From positions 310,001 through 374,000 of the forward strand of contig CAJGBI010000001.1 of the NCBI GenBank assembly GCA_904424815.1: a DNA stretch of 64,000 nt, in the 5' to 3' direction. The notes under the pieces are model-generated. The model made no database searches. It was given only the letters and a program-made list of their open reading frames with translations, and was not told the origin of the DNA. Positions 24,066 through 33,882 of this stretch are shown here, one piece after another. The DNA is from Puniceicoccaceae bacterium Marseille-Q1082 (lineage in GTDB: Bacteria; Verrucomicrobiota; Verrucomicrobiia; Opitutales; Intestinicryptomonadaceae). How positions within the stretch are numbered: position 1 is the first letter of the stretch; each line of letters opens with the position of its first letter. A program made the translations under genes and the position numbers.

Positions 24066-25253
24066 ATGGAAATTGAAAGCCAGCTCGAAATATTCGCGCA
24101 GAACGCCGAGACTTTCATCGGCGCAGAAGATTTGAAGGAAAAGCTCGCCGCCGGCAGGAAGCTCAGGGTGAAGCTCGGAGTCGACCCGACGCGCCCCGAC
24201 CTCACGTTCGGGCACATGGTGGTCTTCAACAAGATGAGGCAGTTTCAGGACCTCGGGCACCAGGCCGTTCTGATTATAGGCGACTACACCGCGTGCATCG
24301 GCGACCCGAGCGGCCGCTCCGCCCTGCGTCCGGTTCTCACCCCGGAGGAGGTGGAGGCAAACAGCCGCACATACCTCGAGCAGGCGTTCAAGGTTTTGGA
24401 CGAGTCCCGCACGGAGGTGCACCGCAACAGCGAGTGGTTTTCAAAGATGTCGTTCGGGGACGCGCTGGAGCTCGCGCGCAAGATGACGGTGGCCAGAATG
24501 CTGGAGCGCGACGACTTCGCAAAGAGGTACGCCTCCAAGACGCCCGTTTCGATAGTAGAGTTCCTCTATCCGCTCGTGCAGGGGTACGACTCCGTGATGG
24601 TGGAGTCCGACGTGGAGCTCGGCGGCAGCGACCAGCTCTTCAACAACCTCGTCGGCCGCGACCTCCAGGGCCAGCGCGGGGCGGCGGGGCAGGCGGTGAT
24701 AACCATGCCGCTGCTGGTGGGGCTCGACGGCGAGAAAAAAATGTCCAAGAGCTACAACAACTACATCGCATTCAACGACGACCCGCGCCAGATGTTCGGC
24801 AAGATAATGTCGGTAGGCGACGACACGATGTGGAAGTACTACCAATACCTTTTGCTCTATTCGCCCGAGCGGATTGCCGCCCTCAAATCGGGGCACCCGA
24901 TGGCGGCGAAAAAGGAGCTTGCGCGGCTGATGGTCGAAAAGTTCGCCGGCGCGGAAATTGCGCGCGGAGAGCTCGAAAATTTCGAGAGGGTTTTCTCCAA
25001 AAACGAAATTCCCGAGACCATGCCGGAGTTCAAGTGGGCGGATGTTGCCGAATCCGGCGAGTGCAGGCTCGCCGACATCATGGCAAAGACCGGTTTCTTC
25101 CCGAGCAAAAAGGAGATTCGCAGGCTGATTGAGCAGGGCGCGGTGAAGGTTGATTCGCAGAGGGTGTCGGATCCGTTTGCGGCGCTCCGGCGGCCCGCGG
25201 ATTCCGCCGTCGTCCAGGCGGGCAAGAGGACCTTTTTCAGGGTCAGGGCGTAG
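24066..25253 (+). CDS. tyrS: Tyrosyl-tRNA synthetase
   Basis: TyrS charges tRNA-Tyr. The 395-residue class I synthetase shows KLGVDPTRPDLTFGHMVV (HIGH-region variant), the tyrosine-specificity segment EFLYPLVQGYDSV with SDVELGGSDQLFN, EKKMSKSYNN (KMSKS loop), and a C-terminal S4 RNA-binding domain (KKEIRRLIEQGAVKVDSQRV). It belongs to the TyrZ-like subgroup with the longer insert LTPEEVEANSRTYLEQAF. I start at ATG 24066; an in-frame TTG lies two codons upstream. The next gene begins 15 bases after the stop. Confidence 0.95.
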   Translation: MEIESQLEIFAQNAETFIGAEDLKEKLAAGRKLRVKLGVDPTRPDLTFGHMVVFNKMRQFQDLGHQAVLIIGDYTACIGDPSGRSALRPVLTPEEVEANSRTYLEQAFKVLDESRTEVHRNSEWFSKMSFGDALELARKMTVARMLERDDFAKRYASKTPVSIVEFLYPLVQGYDSVMVESDVELGGSDQLFNNLVGRDLQGQRGAAGQAVITMPLLVGLDGEKKMSKSYNNYIAFNDDPRQMFGKIMSVGDDTMWKYYQYLLLYSPERIAALKSGHPMAAKKELARLMVEKFAGAEIARGELENFERVFSKNEIPETMPEFKWADVAESGECRLADIMAKTGFFPSKKEIRRLIEQGAVKVDSQRVSDPFAALRRPADSAVVQAGKRTFFRVRA

Positions 25254-25268
25254 CGCGCCGGCAGCCGT

Positions 25269-26651
25269 ATGGACGCAGCCCACGTCGAGGCTCTCGGCAC
25301 CGAGAGGATATCGAAGCTCATCGTGCGCTATTCGATGCCCACGATGCTCTCGACCGTCGTGAACGCCTCCTACAATGTCGCCGACCGCATATTCGTGGGG
25401 CGCACTTGCGGCGAGGACGCGCTCGCGGCAATCACGGTGTGCTTTTCTCCGACACTTTTTCTGCTCGCGGTGGCCATGACGATCGGCCACGGCAGCGCCA
25501 CTATGATTTCGATATGCCTCGGGGCGGGCAGGCGCGAGGCCGCCGAAAAGTTTCTGGGGCAGGCGGTGTTTCTGTTCGGAGTGTTTTACGCGGTCGTGGC
25601 GGCCGTCGCGCTCTCGTTGATGCCGCAAATATTGACGTTCTTCGGGGCGACCCCAAAAATCCTCCCCGACGCCTGCGCGTATTATTCAATAATCATAGGC
25701 GGTCTGATTTTCGACAAGATTTCCTTTGGTGTAAACAACCTCGTTCGCGCCGAGGGCAGGCCGGTCGTCGCAATGGCGACAATTCTCATCGGAGGGGCGA
25801 CGAACGTGTTTCTCGACTGGCTGTTCCTCGTGAAGTGGAATTGGGGCGTGCGGGGCGCCGCCATAGCGACCGTCATAGCGCAGGCGTGCGCCTCCGCGTG
25901 GGTAATAGGGTATTATTTCAGCGGGAGGAACTTTTTGAAAATCCGCCTGCGCAACGTCCGCGCATTCCCGAGGCTTTTGAGGCAGATGGCGTCAGCGGGT
26001 TCGCCGTCCTTTATAATACAGGCGTTCGCGGCGCTCTCGGTTTCGGTGTTCGTGGTGCAGGCGCGCTCCTACGGGTCGGAGTCGGCGCTCGCGGTGATAG
26101 GCGTGTGCACAACGGTGACGACTTTTCTCTTCCTGCCGATAGTCGGGCTGAGCATGGGCGTGCAGCCGATAGTCGGCTACAACTGGGGCGCCAAAAACTT
26201 CAAAAGGGTTCGCCGCGCGTTCTCCCGCGCGCTGTGGGCAGCCACCGCCGTGTGCGCCGCCGGATTTGCGCTTGCGGAGCTCTTCCCGGGGGCGATATTC
26301 GAGTTGTTCCTCGGTTCAGACTCCCCGCTGCTCTCCACCGGAGAGGGCGCGCTGCGGCTCATGGTAGCGGGCATGGCGTTTATCGGCGCGAACATTGTGG
26401 CGTCGGGGTATTTCCAGGCCACCAAGCGCCCGGCGGTTTCCATATTCGTCACAACCCTCCGCCAGATAATATTCCTCGTGCCCGCCATGCTTCTGCTTCC
26501 GCGGATTTTGGGGCTCGACGGGCTGTGGGCGAGCTTCCCGATAGGCGACATAAGCGCGTTTTTTGCAACCCTGTTTTTCATCGTCCGCGAAATGCGCTCG
26601 CTGAGACGCAAAGTCGGGGAAGAGGAGGCGGCGCGGGCGCGATTTGCCTAA
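25269..26651 (+). CDS. MATE-family efflux transporter
   Basis: This inner-membrane protein of 460 residues has about 12 helices in two homologous halves. Typical features are LSTVVNASYNVADRIFVGR in helix 1, GHGSATMISICLGAGRREAAEKFLGQA, and in the second half GLSMGVQPIVGYNWGAKNFKRVRRAF. MATE pumps export drugs or metabolites in exchange for Na+ or H+; the substrate cannot be predicted. It lies just downstream of tyrS, possibly co-transcribed. AT-rich inverted sequences (about 26654-26698) after the stop may end transcription. Confidence 0.92.
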   Translation: MDAAHVEALGTERISKLIVRYSMPTMLSTVVNASYNVADRIFVGRTCGEDALAAITVCFSPTLFLLAVAMTIGHGSATMISICLGAGRREAAEKFLGQAVFLFGVFYAVVAAVALSLMPQILTFFGATPKILPDACAYYSIIIGGLIFDKISFGVNNLVRAEGRPVVAMATILIGGATNVFLDWLFLVKWNWGVRGAAIATVIAQACASAWVIGYYFSGRNFLKIRLRNVRAFPRLLRQMASAGSPSFIIQAFAALSVSVFVVQARSYGSESALAVIGVCTTVTTFLFLPIVGLSMGVQPIVGYNWGAKNFKRVRRAFSRALWAATAVCAAGFALAELFPGAIFELFLGSDSPLLSTGEGALRLMVAGMAFIGANIVASGYFQATKRPAVSIFVTTLRQIIFLVPAMLLLPRILGLDGLWASFPIGDISAFFATLFFIVREMRSLRRKVGEEEAARARFA

Positions 26652-26735
26652 TTCCGTTTTTTGCGCGCCGAAAAAACCTCCCGCGCGGCAAAAAGATATT
26701 GAAAAGCGCGCATTTTTGGAAATACTCGGCGCAAT

Positions 26736-27938
26736 ATGTTAAGAAGGACTTTCATAGCCACTTTGCCGTCTTTCGTCGCGGCGGCGGCCCTCGGGCAGTC
26801 GCACATAGACGCCGGCACCGTCCAGACGGAGGCGGGGCGGCTCGGCGTGCCCGTGTATTCCGTCGCGATAACCTCTCCCGACGCTAATTTGGCGGCTCTG
26901 GCCAAGCGCGCGTTCGGCCTTCACGGGAGCTATAAAATAGTCCCGCGGCAGAGCGCCCAGTTCGTGTTCGATTTCTCCCGCGCGGGCGCCAATTCCGTAA
27001 GGATAGCGATTTCAAAGGGGCTTTCGTTCGAGAGCGTATGCGAGGGTTCAAGCGCGGTAGAGGCTCTCATGAAGGCTTGCGACGCCGCCGTTTTGCGCAC
27101 GCTGCGCTCGCCAGGATTTTTCGCGGGCTCGATAGCGTTTTCATATTCGTCCGACAACTGGAATACTTCCGAAATATGCGTTTCGGATATCGTGTTCCAA
27201 AACGTGCGCATGATAACGCGCGACAAGTCTGACTCCCTCATGCCGCACTTTTCGCCCGACGGCAGGAGAATCCTCTATACCGGCTATTACAGGACGGGAT
27301 TTATGGATTTGTACTCCATAGATTTGGCGAACAACACGCGGAAGGTGTTCGCGTCGTTCAAGGGCAGCAACACGGGAGGGTCGTTTTCTCCCGACGGCTC
27401 GAAAGTCGCCCTCATTTTGACTTCCAGCGGAAACGCGGAGGTGTGGATTGCCAACGCTTCGGGCGGGGGATTCAGGAGGCTAACCAATAACAAGGCAACC
27501 GAGAGCTCCCCGGGATTTTCCCCCGACGGCTCGAAAATCGTATTCGCAAGCGACGACATGGGCGGCCCCCAGATTTACACCATGCCGTCTTCCGGCGGAA
27601 AGATGCGGCGCGTCAACACCCGCATGAGCGGCTACTGCTCCGAGCCCTCATGGAACCCGCGCGACCCTAACAAAATCGCCTTCACCGCGGCGGTAGGCAG
27701 GGGCTTTCAGGTCGCCGTGTACGACTTCGCGTCCCGCTCGTCCAAATGGGTGAGTTCGGGCGAGAACACTTCGGGCGCGGTGTGGCTCAACGACGGCAGG
27801 CACCTGATATGCACAAAGTCAAGGGGCAAGGCCCGCAAGCTGTACGTCGTGGACACCGAAACCAACAGCCAGAAGCCCCTCCACACGTCGTCTTTCAACG
27901 CAAAGGAGGCGGACTTCGTGTACGCCCCGCGCCGATAA
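26736..27938 (+). CDS. TolB-like beta-propeller protein
   Basis: The 400-residue protein has a short N-terminal signal-like segment (MLRRTFIATLPSFVAAAALG), then a TolB N-terminal-like domain (residues about 30-150), then WD40-like/PD40 repeats in the pattern MPHFSPDGRRILYT, GSFSPDGSKVAL, SPGFSPDGSKIVFASD and EPSWNPRDPNKIAFTA. In the Tol-Pal system TolB is periplasmic and contacts Pal; no tolQRA or pal is seen in this window, so assignment as the true TolB is provisional. It stands alone between the MATE gene and thrH. Confidence 0.82.
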   Translation: MLRRTFIATLPSFVAAAALGQSHIDAGTVQTEAGRLGVPVYSVAITSPDANLAALAKRAFGLHGSYKIVPRQSAQFVFDFSRAGANSVRIAISKGLSFESVCEGSSAVEALMKACDAAVLRTLRSPGFFAGSIAFSYSSDNWNTSEICVSDIVFQNVRMITRDKSDSLMPHFSPDGRRILYTGYYRTGFMDLYSIDLANNTRKVFASFKGSNTGGSFSPDGSKVALILTSSGNAEVWIANASGGGFRRLTNNKATESSPGFSPDGSKIVFASDDMGGPQIYTMPSSGGKMRRVNTRMSGYCSEPSWNPRDPNKIAFTAAVGRGFQVAVYDFASRSSKWVSSGENTSGAVWLNDGRHLICTKSRGKARKLYVVDTETNSQKPLHTSSFNAKEADFVYAPRR

Positions 27939-27961
27939 AAACAATCCGCCCGCTCCCAAAA

Positions 27962-28567
27962 ATGAATCTCGTAACGCTCGACCTCGAAGGCGTGCTCATC
28001 CCCGAAATCTGGATAGCGTTCGCCGACGCCGCGGGAATCCCCGAACTGCGCAGAACCACCCGCGACGAGCCCGACTACGACAAGCTAATGCGCTACCGCC
28101 TGGGCATACTCGCCGAGCGCGGCGTGAAGCTCGCTGACATAAGCCGCGTCATATCGGGGCTCGAGCCCCTCGACGGCGCGCGGGAGTTCATGGACTGGCT
28201 GAAGTCGAGGACGCGCGCGATAATTTTGTCCGACACGTTCGAGCAGTTCGCTGCGCCCCTCATGGCCAAACTCGGCTCTCCGACGCTATTCTGCCACGAG
28301 CTTGAAATCGCCTCCGGCGGCGCGGTCTCCGGATACCGCCTCAGAATGCCCGACCAGAAACGCAGGGCTGTCGAGGCCTTCCGTTCTCTCAACTTCGAGG
28401 TGATCTCCACCGGCGACTCATACAACGACCTTTCCATGCTGCGCGCCGCCGACCGCGCGGTGCTTTTCCGCCCCACCGACAAATTCGCGGCGGAAAATCC
28501 CGACCTTCCCGTCGCGCGCGACTACGCCGAATTGAGGGAGTTTTTTTCGCGCTATGTCGGCGAATGA
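27962..28567 (+). CDS. thrH: Phosphoserine phosphatase / homoserine phosphotransferase
   Basis: ThrH is a HAD-superfamily enzyme that removes phosphate from phosphoserine and can transfer it to homoserine. The 201-residue protein has the ThrH-specific [15 protein letters not shown] (motif I; the nucleophile Asp lies in LDLEG), the motif II Ser/Thr in ILSDTF, Lys in PDQKRRAV and motif [16 protein letters not shown]. The EGVLxPEIW start separates it from SerB. It begins 21 bases after the TolB-like gene and nearly abuts purM. Confidence 0.92.
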   Translation: MNLVTLDLEGVLIPEIWIAFADAAGIPELRRTTRDEPDYDKLMRYRLGILAERGVKLADISRVISGLEPLDGAREFMDWLKSRTRAIILSDTFEQFAAPLMAKLGSPTLFCHELEIASGGAVSGYRLRMPDQKRRAVEAFRSLNFEVISTGDSYNDLSMLRAADRAVLFRPTDKFAAENPDLPVARDYAELREFFSRYVGE

Positions 28568-28574
28568 CTTTTTT

Positions 28575-29777
28575 ATGAAATCCCAAAAGACAAACGGCAG
28601 ATACGCCGCCCGCGGAGTTTCGGCGGGCAAGGAGGAAGTCCACGCGGCGGTCGACAGGCTCGACAGGGGGCTCTTCAAGGGAGCTTTTTGCAAAATCACG
28701 GAGGACTACCTCACGGGCTCGAAGACTCGCTGCAACGTTATACACTCGGACGGCAGCGGAACCAAGTCTATCATCGCCTACCTCCACTACAAGGAGACGG
28801 GCGACGCCTCGGTTTTTAGGGGCATATCCCAGGATTCGATTGTGATGAACATCGACGACCTGCTCTGCATAGGGGCGGCCGAGAGGATTCTAATATCCAA
28901 CACCGTCAACCGCAACGCCCGCAATTTCGGCGGCGCGGCCCTCGCGGAGCTCATAAACGGAGCGGAGGATTTCATCGCGCGCCTGCGCTCCCTCGGCGTG
29001 AAAATCTATTCCGGAGGGGGCGAAACCGCCGATGTGGGCGACCTCACCGGAGCGGTAGTGGTGGATTCGTGCGCGGTGGCGGTCATGCGCCGCGACAGGG
29101 TGATATCGGGCGCCGGCATAAAGCCGGGGCTCGCGATAGTGGGGCTTTCATCGGCGGGCAGGGCAGCGTACGAGGACTTTGAAAACAGCGGAATCGGCTC
29201 AAACGGCCTGACGAGCGCTCGCCACGACATGCTGTGCCCGTACTACCGCGAAAGCTACCCCGAGACTTTCGACCCGAAAACCGACAAAAGCCTCGTATAC
29301 TGCGGCCCGCACAGGCTCGACGACCCCCTCGAGGGCTCGAATATGACGGTGGGGCAGGCGCTTTTGTCGCCAACGCGGACTTACGCGCCCGTGATAATGA
29401 AAATCATGAAGAAGCGCCCGGGGCTCATAAAAGGGCTGGTGCATTGTTCGGGCGGCGGGCAGACCAAGTGCGTGCGCTTCGGCAGGGGCGTTCATTTCGT
29501 CAAGGACAACCTCATGGAAGTCCCCCCGATTTTCAGGGCAATACAGAAGGCGAGCGGCACTTCCGACAGGGAGATGTTCGAGGTCTACAATATGGGGCAC
29601 CGCATGGAGGTCTACTGCAAGAAATCCGACGCGGCGAAGGTCGTGGAAATTTCGGAGTCTTTCGGAATCGCGGCCCAGGTGGTCGGGCGCACCGAAAAGT
29701 CGTCGCGCGCGGACGGCAAAAACCATGTGACGATAATGCGAGCGGGCGGGGCGATAGAGTACGGCCCGCGGGATTGA
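28575..29777 (+). CDS. purM: Phosphoribosylformylglycinamidine cyclo-ligase (AIR synthase)
   Basis: PurM closes the imidazole ring in purine synthesis (FGAM to AIR, using ATP). The 400-residue protein has the AIR-synthase features [64 protein letters not shown] and the C-terminal [15 protein letters not shown]. It is longer than E. coli PurM (about 345), matching the long variant known from Bacteroidota and other groups. I start at ATG 28575; ATG 28554, overlapping thrH by 14 bases, is an alternative. Confidence 0.9.
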   Translation: MKSQKTNGRYAARGVSAGKEEVHAAVDRLDRGLFKGAFCKITEDYLTGSKTRCNVIHSDGSGTKSIIAYLHYKETGDASVFRGISQDSIVMNIDDLLCIGAAERILISNTVNRNARNFGGAALAELINGAEDFIARLRSLGVKIYSGGGETADVGDLTGAVVVDSCAVAVMRRDRVISGAGIKPGLAIVGLSSAGRAAYEDFENSGIGSNGLTSARHDMLCPYYRESYPETFDPKTDKSLVYCGPHRLDDPLEGSNMTVGQALLSPTRTYAPVIMKIMKKRPGLIKGLVHCSGGGQTKCVRFGRGVHFVKDNLMEVPPIFRAIQKASGTSDREMFEVYNMGHRMEVYCKKSDAAKVVEISESFGIAAQVVGRTEKSSRADGKNHVTIMRAGGAIEYGPRD

Positions 29778-29836
29778 CGCCTTGCGGGCGCGGCGCAAAT
29801 CCGCCGCAAAATCCGGAAATTTCAAAAAAATAAAAA

Positions 29837-30946
29837 ATGTTAAAAGCAGGCATAGTCGGGCTGCCCAATGTGGGCAAGAGCACCCTTTTCAACGCCCTCA
29901 CGCGCAGCAGAAAGGCGGAGGCGGCGAATTATCCCTTTTGCACGATAGAGCCTAACGTCGGGGTCGTGGAGGTTCCGGACGACAGGCTCAAGCCCCTCGC
30001 GCAGATCGCAAAGACGAACGTCATAATACCCGCTGCGGTGGAGTTCGTCGACATTGCGGGCCTTGTCGCCGGCGCGAGCAGGGGCGAGGGGCTCGGCAAC
30101 AAATTTTTGGCGAACATCAGGGAGGTCGACGCGATAGTGCACGTCGTCCGGTGCTTCGACGACGGCGACATTCTGCACAGCATGGGCAGCGTCGATCCCG
30201 TCCGCGATATAGAAGTCATAACGACCGAGCTGGTTTTGAGCGACATGCAGAGCTGCGAAAAGCAGCTCGAATCCAACTCCCGCAAAGCCAAGGGCATGGA
30301 CAAGGAGGCCGTCAAGAACGTCGAGCTCTTGAAGCGGCTGATGGCGCACCTCGACGGGGGCAGGCCCGCCATTACGCTTCCGGACGTTTCGGAGGACGAC
30401 CTCGCGCGGATAAAATCTTTCTTTCTCCTGACTTCAAAGCCCGTGATATACGCATGCAACGTCGCGGAGTCCGACATCGGCGACGGCGGGGCGTCCAACG
30501 GGTATGTCGCCAAAGTGCGCGAGTTCGCCAAGCTCTCCCACGGCGCGGATTCGTGCGTTATATGCGCGCGGCTCGAAGAGGAGCTTTCGTCGCTCGAGCC
30601 GGCGGAGGCAAAAGAGTACCTTGCGGAGCTCGGGGCGGCGGACAGCGGAGTTTCGGAGCTGATCAGGAAGACCTACGATTTGCTGGGGCTGGCCAGCTAC
30701 TTTACCGCGGGCGAGAAGGAGGTCAGGGCGTGGACTTTCAAAAAGGGAATGACCGCCCCGCAGTGCGCGGGCGTTATCCACACCGACTTCGAGCGCGGGT
30801 TCATCAAGGCGGAGGTTGTCTCATACGGCGACCTCGTCGCGGCGGGCTCCGTGCACAAGGCGCGCGAGGCCGGCACATACAGGCTCGAGGGCAAAGACTA
30901 CCTATTCAAAGACGGCGACGTGGCGCTGTTCAGGTTCAATGTCTGA
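29837..30946 (+). CDS. ychF: Redox-responsive P-loop ATPase YchF (OLA1 family)
   Basis: YchF is a conserved TRAFAC-class NTPase associated with ribosomes and stress responses. The 369-residue protein has the P-loop GLPNVGKSTLFNAL, switch PFCTIEPNVGVVEVPD, DIAGLVAGASRGEGLGN, and an altered G4 motif (YACNVAE in place of NKxD) that marks ATP preference, then the helical arm and the C-terminal TGS domain (FKKGMTAPQCAGVIHTDFERGF). The size is typical. The cytochrome c maturation gene resB starts 3 bases after its stop, so the three genes are probably co-transcribed. Confidence 0.95.
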   Translation: MLKAGIVGLPNVGKSTLFNALTRSRKAEAANYPFCTIEPNVGVVEVPDDRLKPLAQIAKTNVIIPAAVEFVDIAGLVAGASRGEGLGNKFLANIREVDAIVHVVRCFDDGDILHSMGSVDPVRDIEVITTELVLSDMQSCEKQLESNSRKAKGMDKEAVKNVELLKRLMAHLDGGRPAITLPDVSEDDLARIKSFFLLTSKPVIYACNVAESDIGDGGASNGYVAKVREFAKLSHGADSCVICARLEEELSSLEPAEAKEYLAELGAADSGVSELIRKTYDLLGLASYFTAGEKEVRAWTFKKGMTAPQCAGVIHTDFERGFIKAEVVSYGDLVAAGSVHKAREAGTYRLEGKDYLFKDGDVALFRFNV

Positions 30947-30949
30947 GGC

Positions 30950-31717
30950 ATGAAAATAGTCGCGCTGAAATTTTTCTACGCTCTGGCCTCGTCAAAGAGG
31001 CTCGCCGTGGGCCTGATGGTTTACGCGACTTTTCTGGTTTTCGTTGCGACGCTCGCGCAGAGGGAAATCGGGGTAGCCGCGGCGCAGGCCGAATACTTCG
31101 AGAGCTTTTTTTGCGTCGGTTCGCTCGGCCCGCTGAAATTCCCGCTCTTCGGCGGCGCGCTCGTCGGGCTTGCGGCGGTCGTCAACATTTTGGCGAGCGG
31201 CTGGCGGTACGTCAGCGGGGGGCTTTTCGGCTTCGGCGCGTCGGTAGCGCACATGGCGCTCGTTCTCCTGATAGTCTCGGGCGCGTTGCAGTATTTTATG
31301 AGGGTGGAGGGCTCGCTCGTCCTGCGGGAGGGAATGTCGTCCGACACCATCGTGGTCGGCGCAAAAGAGGGCGCGGCGGGCGAGCCCGTCAAGCTTCCGT
31401 TCAGCGTTAAGCTCGCGGATTTTTCCGTCGAGCATTGGGATTCGAGCTCGACCCCGAAGAGCTTTTCGAGCAGGGTTGAATTTTCGCGCGGCGAAAACAG
31501 GTCGGAGCAGGTCGTTTCGATGAATTCCCCGGGCTCCTTCGGCGGCTGGACTTTTTACCAGATGTCGTACGGCGACGGCGGGAGGACGAGCGTGCTCGCC
31601 GCAGTCCGCAATCCGGCGCGGCTTCTGCCGTGGCTCGCGGTCGGGGCGACTTTTATAGGCATGGCGATAATGTTCCTGCCGAGGCTTTTTGAGAAAGGGA
31701 GGGGCGGGGATGAATAA
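30950..31717 (+). CDS. resB: ResB-like cytochrome c maturation protein
   Basis: This 255-residue membrane protein is of the system II cytochrome c assembly type. It has N-terminal helices (LAVGLMVYATFLVFVATLAQ, with the conserved ATLAQ), a helix with SVAHMALVLLIVSGAL, a soluble periplasmic beta-rich domain (residues about 120-220; GGWTFYQMSYGD) and a C-terminal helix (LPWLAVGATFIGMAIMFL). It is shorter than many ResB proteins. With CcsA, encoded next with 8 bases overlap, it carries haem to apocytochromes; the DUF1111 tri-haem protein in this window is a possible client. Confidence 0.87.
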   Translation: MKIVALKFFYALASSKRLAVGLMVYATFLVFVATLAQREIGVAAAQAEYFESFFCVGSLGPLKFPLFGGALVGLAAVVNILASGWRYVSGGLFGFGASVAHMALVLLIVSGALQYFMRVEGSLVLREGMSSDTIVVGAKEGAAGEPVKLPFSVKLADFSVEHWDSSSTPKSFSSRVEFSRGENRSEQVVSMNSPGSFGGWTFYQMSYGDGGRTSVLAAVRNPARLLPWLAVGATFIGMAIMFLPRLFEKGRGGDE

Positions 31718-33578
31718 GGCGGCGTTTTCATTCGGAGCATTGATTTCGATTTTCGTCGCGCTTTCGCCTCTCGCAGTGTGGCAGGCATTTCTCGGCGACC
31801 CCCTGTACGACTCGCTTTTCGGCCCGAGCTTCGGTTCCCTCCCCGTGCTGAAAGCGGGTAGGGTGATGCCCGTTTCGAGCGCGTCTGCGGACGTTCTGAA
31901 ATCCATAAGCGGCAGTGCGACCGCAAGGGTCGGGGGCGGCAAGATTTCGTCATCCAAATGGCTCTGGACGCTGTCGGCTGACGCCGCGCGGCTCTCCGGA
32001 GAAAAGACGATGCGCACCGACAACAGGGATCTCCAGAAGATTCTCGGCGTATCGGGCAGATATTTTTCGTACGACGATTTGGCCAAAAATTACGCGAAAG
32101 TCGAGGAGGCCGCCTCCTCCGATGGCAATCCGCCCCTCGCCTCCGCTGCGGCGGAGGCGCTCGAAAAGGGGCTCGCGTACGCCGTGGCGGCAAACGCTTT
32201 TTCGGTAAAGGCCCCCGGGGAAAAATCGGCGGTCTCCGGCGTGGAAAACTGGCGTAAAGCGGTCGATGAGGCCGCCGCGGAACTCAAGGCCGCGCGCGGG
32301 GAAAAGCGCGAGCCCAACCCCGCCAAGCTCTCCCGCGCGAGCGCCATGCTCGAATACCTGCGCGGCGTAGCCGAATTTGAGGGAGCGTATCCCGACGCCG
32401 CCGTTAATTCCATCGCCTATGGCTCGGGCTATTCAACCCCGACAAAGGAAATGCTTGATTTGAAGGCCTCCGAGCTCTCCAAGAGGCTTTTGAAAATTTA
32501 CGCGCGCGCATGCGACGCCATCGCCGCCGGAGACTCGGATTCCGCCAAAAGCGCGCTGTCCGAGGCCGATGAAATCTTTTCCAAGTCGGGAGGATTGCAG
32601 CGGCTGAGGCTGAAAGTCGAAAATTTCGCGAACGCCCTGTCGCCGTTTTTCGGGGGGTTCGTCCTCTATTTTTTCGCGCTCGCCGCTTTTGGGCTTTCGC
32701 AAATATTTTCCTCGCGCGGGGCTGCGCTGCGGACTGTCGGGGAGGTGTTTATGGCGTTTGCGGCGTTCTTGCAGGTTCTGGGAATCGCCCTTAGAATGTA
32801 CATACAAATGCGCCCGCCCGTGACGAACTTGTATTCGTCGCTGGTATTCGCCGGCGCGGTGGCGGCGGTTCTCGGAGCATACATATATTTCAGGAAAAAA
32901 TACGTGTCGGCGGCGGTCGCCGCGTGCGCTTCGGGTCTGATGTCGCTTGTGGTCGCGATGAACCTGCCGTACAGCGGCGACACCATGGGCATGATGCGCG
33001 CCGTCCTGAACTCGAACTTCTGGCTGACCGCGCACGTCGTGACGATAATGGTCGGATATTGCGGAGTGTTTTTGGCGGGGTTTATGGCGCAGGCGAGGCT
33101 TGTGGCAAACGTCTTTTCGCGCGGAAATTTCGGGGCGATGACGGGAGATTCGGCGCGGACGGTGTTCGCCGTCCTCTGCTTTGCGCTGATGTTTACTTTT
33201 GCCGGAACGATGCTTGGCGGAATTTGGGCGGATATGAGTTGGGGCAGGTTTTGGGGGTGGGACCCCAAGGAGAACGGCGCGCTCATGACAGTCCTGTGGA
33301 CGGCGGCGGCCATACACGCCAAGAGCATGAGGCTGTGCAGCGACCGCGCGTTTCTCGGGTTAGCCGTGTTCGGGAACATCGTGGCGGCGTGGGCGTGGTT
33401 CGGCGTAAACCTAATGGGGGTGGGGTTGCACGCGTACGGTTTCATAGAGGGCGGATGGTTTTGGTTTTTCGCCTTTGTGTGCAGCCAGCTGCTTACGCTG
33501 CCGCTCTGCCTTTACAAATTCAGCCCTCCTTCCGCGCCCGCCGCCGCGTCCGGCGAAAATAAAATTGTCGGAAAATAA
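31710..33578 (+). CDS. ccsA: Cytochrome c assembly protein CcsA/ResC
   Basis: This is the haem-handling membrane subunit of system II cytochrome c maturation. The 622-residue protein has a long N-terminal extramembrane region (residues about 25-310, Ala-rich and partly helical) not found in small CcsA proteins, and a C-terminal multi-helix domain with the haem-binding signature WGRFWGWDPKENGALMTVLWTAAAIH plus flanking His residues (NFWLTAHVVTIMVGY, GLHAYGF). ATG 31710 overlaps the resB stop. The end lies about 45 bases before tRNA-Pro. Confidence 0.9.
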   Translation: MNKAAFSFGALISIFVALSPLAVWQAFLGDPLYDSLFGPSFGSLPVLKAGRVMPVSSASADVLKSISGSATARVGGGKISSSKWLWTLSADAARLSGEKTMRTDNRDLQKILGVSGRYFSYDDLAKNYAKVEEAASSDGNPPLASAAAEALEKGLAYAVAANAFSVKAPGEKSAVSGVENWRKAVDEAAAELKAARGEKREPNPAKLSRASAMLEYLRGVAEFEGAYPDAAVNSIAYGSGYSTPTKEMLDLKASELSKRLLKIYARACDAIAAGDSDSAKSALSEADEIFSKSGGLQRLRLKVENFANALSPFFGGFVLYFFALAAFGLSQIFSSRGAALRTVGEVFMAFAAFLQVLGIALRMYIQMRPPVTNLYSSLVFAGAVAAVLGAYIYFRKKYVSAAVAACASGLMSLVVAMNLPYSGDTMGMMRAVLNSNFWLTAHVVTIMVGYCGVFLAGFMAQARLVANVFSRGNFGAMTGDSARTVFAVLCFALMFTFAGTMLGGIWADMSWGRFWGWDPKENGALMTVLWTAAAIHAKSMRLCSDRAFLGLAVFGNIVAAWAWFGVNLMGVGLHAYGFIEGGWFWFFAFVCSQLLTLPLCLYKFSPPSAPAAASGENKIVGK

Positions 33579-33624
33579 GCTTGTCTTCGGCGCGGGAACC
33601 GCCATAACGGAGAAAATAAAAATG

Positions 33625-33698
33625 CGAGGTGTAGCTTAGCCTGGTAGAGCGCTACGTTCGGGACGTAGAGGCCGGAGGTTCGAATCCTCTCACCTCGA
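33625..33698 (+). tRNA. tRNA-Pro (anticodon CGG)
   Basis: The cloverleaf has acceptor CGAGGTG / CACCTCG, D-arm AGCTTAGCCTGGTAGAGC, anticodon stem CTACG-TTCGGGA-CGTAG with anticodon CGG, and T-arm GGAGGTTCGAATCCTCT. The discriminator is A, and the 3' CCA is not encoded, in contrast to the tRNA-His here. A terminator follows at once. Confidence 0.96.
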
Positions 33699-33706
33699 TT
33701 TCTTTT

Positions 33707-33740
33707 AAGCCGCTTCCCCTACGGGGTTGCGGCTTTCTTG
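33707..33740 (+). terminator. Terminator after tRNA-Pro
   Basis: Nested stem AAGCCGC / GCGGCTT (33707-33713, 33729-33735) with inner CCCC / GGGG is followed by TTCTTG. It isolates the tRNA from the cas operon. Confidence 0.8.
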
Positions 33741-33810
33741 TGGATTCCGTTTGCCGTTTCTGACAAATGCTCTATGGAATATATTTTTTTGTATGATTGT
33801 AAAATAATTC

Positions 33811-33839
33811 TTGCGGACTTTTGAAAGATTAGGTATATA
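33811..33839 (+). promoter_or_regulatory. Promoter of the cas9-cas1-cas2 operon
   Basis: TTGCGG (33811-33816) and TATATA (33834-33839) are 17 bases apart in an AT-rich stretch, 43 bases upstream of the cas9 ATG. The surrounding 33740-33882 holds no gene. Confidence 0.65.
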
Positions 33840-33882
33840 TATGTCATTATATTTTATAGAATTAATATCTGGTTTTTAAATT

